Origin: Ktedonobacter sp. SOSP1-85
Lineage (GTDB): Bacteria; Chloroflexota; Ktedonobacteria; Ktedonobacterales; Ktedonobacteraceae
DNA length: 64,000 nucleotides
NCBI RefSeq assembly: GCF_016587415.1
Contig: NZ_BNJI01000001.1
Coordinates: forward strand, 3,945,501 to 4,009,500
Direction: 5' to 3'
Position numbers and translations under genes: made by a program. The stretch's first letter is position 1. The number at the start of each line of letters is the position of its first letter. Below are positions 63,845 through 64,000 of the stretch, in pieces. A model generated the notes under the pieces. The model saw nothing but the letters and a program-made list of their open reading frames with translations. It searched no databases and was not told where the DNA came from.

Positions 63845-64000
63845 CGCCCATGCAGGTGCAAAAGGCAGTGCTTCTAAAGGGCGCACCTACCTTTTGCACC
63901 TGCCGGGTGTGGGGCGTACCAGCGAAATGCAGCCGCCCAGCATGGGGACGGAGGTAGGTGCGCCCTTTAGAAGCACCTACCTCCGTCCCCATGCTGGGCG
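63845..64000. repeat. Family C head-to-head pair, right copy cut by window end
   Basis: Minus-oriented copy at 63845-63910 with arms GCAGGTGCAAAA / TTTTGCACCTGC; plus-oriented copy from 63928 with arms CAGCATGGGGACGGA / TCCGTCCCCATGCTG. The arrangement mirrors 51619-51777. Confidence 0.9.

Overview
The window looks like chromosomal DNA of a Ktedonobacteria-type Chloroflexi, related to Ktedonobacter or Dictyobacter. The clues are mid-50s GC by eye, a Ser/Thr kinase fused to WD40 repeats, several proline-rich single-pass membrane proteins, a MurF-alanine racemase fusion, a 23S rRNA gene with no 16S or 5S beside it, and many short palindromic repeats between genes. The lineage is inferred from gene content, not from a database search. 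I count 47 protein genes and one rRNA.

Layout. 1-12 kb: membrane and signalling genes (partial zinc-ribbon protein, NTF2-like protein, lipoprotein, kinase-WD40, LamG-like protein, MBL hydrolase, M42 peptidase, split-NYN protein). 12-17 kb: HxlR regulator, a small conserved protein and the 23S rRNA unit with its own promoter and a long flanking processing stem. 17-28 kb: queG and an ABC exporter in one operon, urocanate hydratase, a GltD-like iron-sulfur flavoprotein, Nudix hydrolase, RNA 2'-phosphotransferase and a DUF1028 protein. 28-39 kb: an ECF-type sigma factor with a membrane partner, a peptide-binding lipoprotein, an XRE regulator, a second M42 peptidase, a TetR-controlled ABC exporter and an FAD monooxygenase. 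39-41 kb: two Yip1-type membrane proteins. 41-54 kb: a same-strand metabolic block (leuA, leuC, leuD, then E1 alpha, E1 beta, E2 and E3 of a 2-oxoacid dehydrogenase, then Gfo/Idh/MocA oxidoreductase, SDR and amino-acid permease). 54-64 kb: dynamin-like GTPase, lipid-kinase-like protein, MurF-Alr, DprA and a membrane-anchored metallopeptidase.

How genes work together. LeuA/C/D condense and isomerise 2-oxoacids (LeuB is not in the window). The adjacent dehydrogenase complex would turn 2-oxoacids into acyl-CoAs, and a role in branched-chain acyl-CoA or fatty-acid primer supply is an inference. The TetR gene and the ABC exporter after it carry matching operator-like sites.

The most unusual content lies between genes: at least six families of palindromic repeats (called A to F here). 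Family C keeps its loop and outer stem constant while the middle arms differ from copy to copy yet stay complementary. A 12-14 bp micro-hairpin built on CCCCGAATGGGG is embedded in three families. Two families have copies whose hairpin loop is flipped within the same flanks. Many intergenic gaps also hold long near-perfect palindromes of unique sequence.
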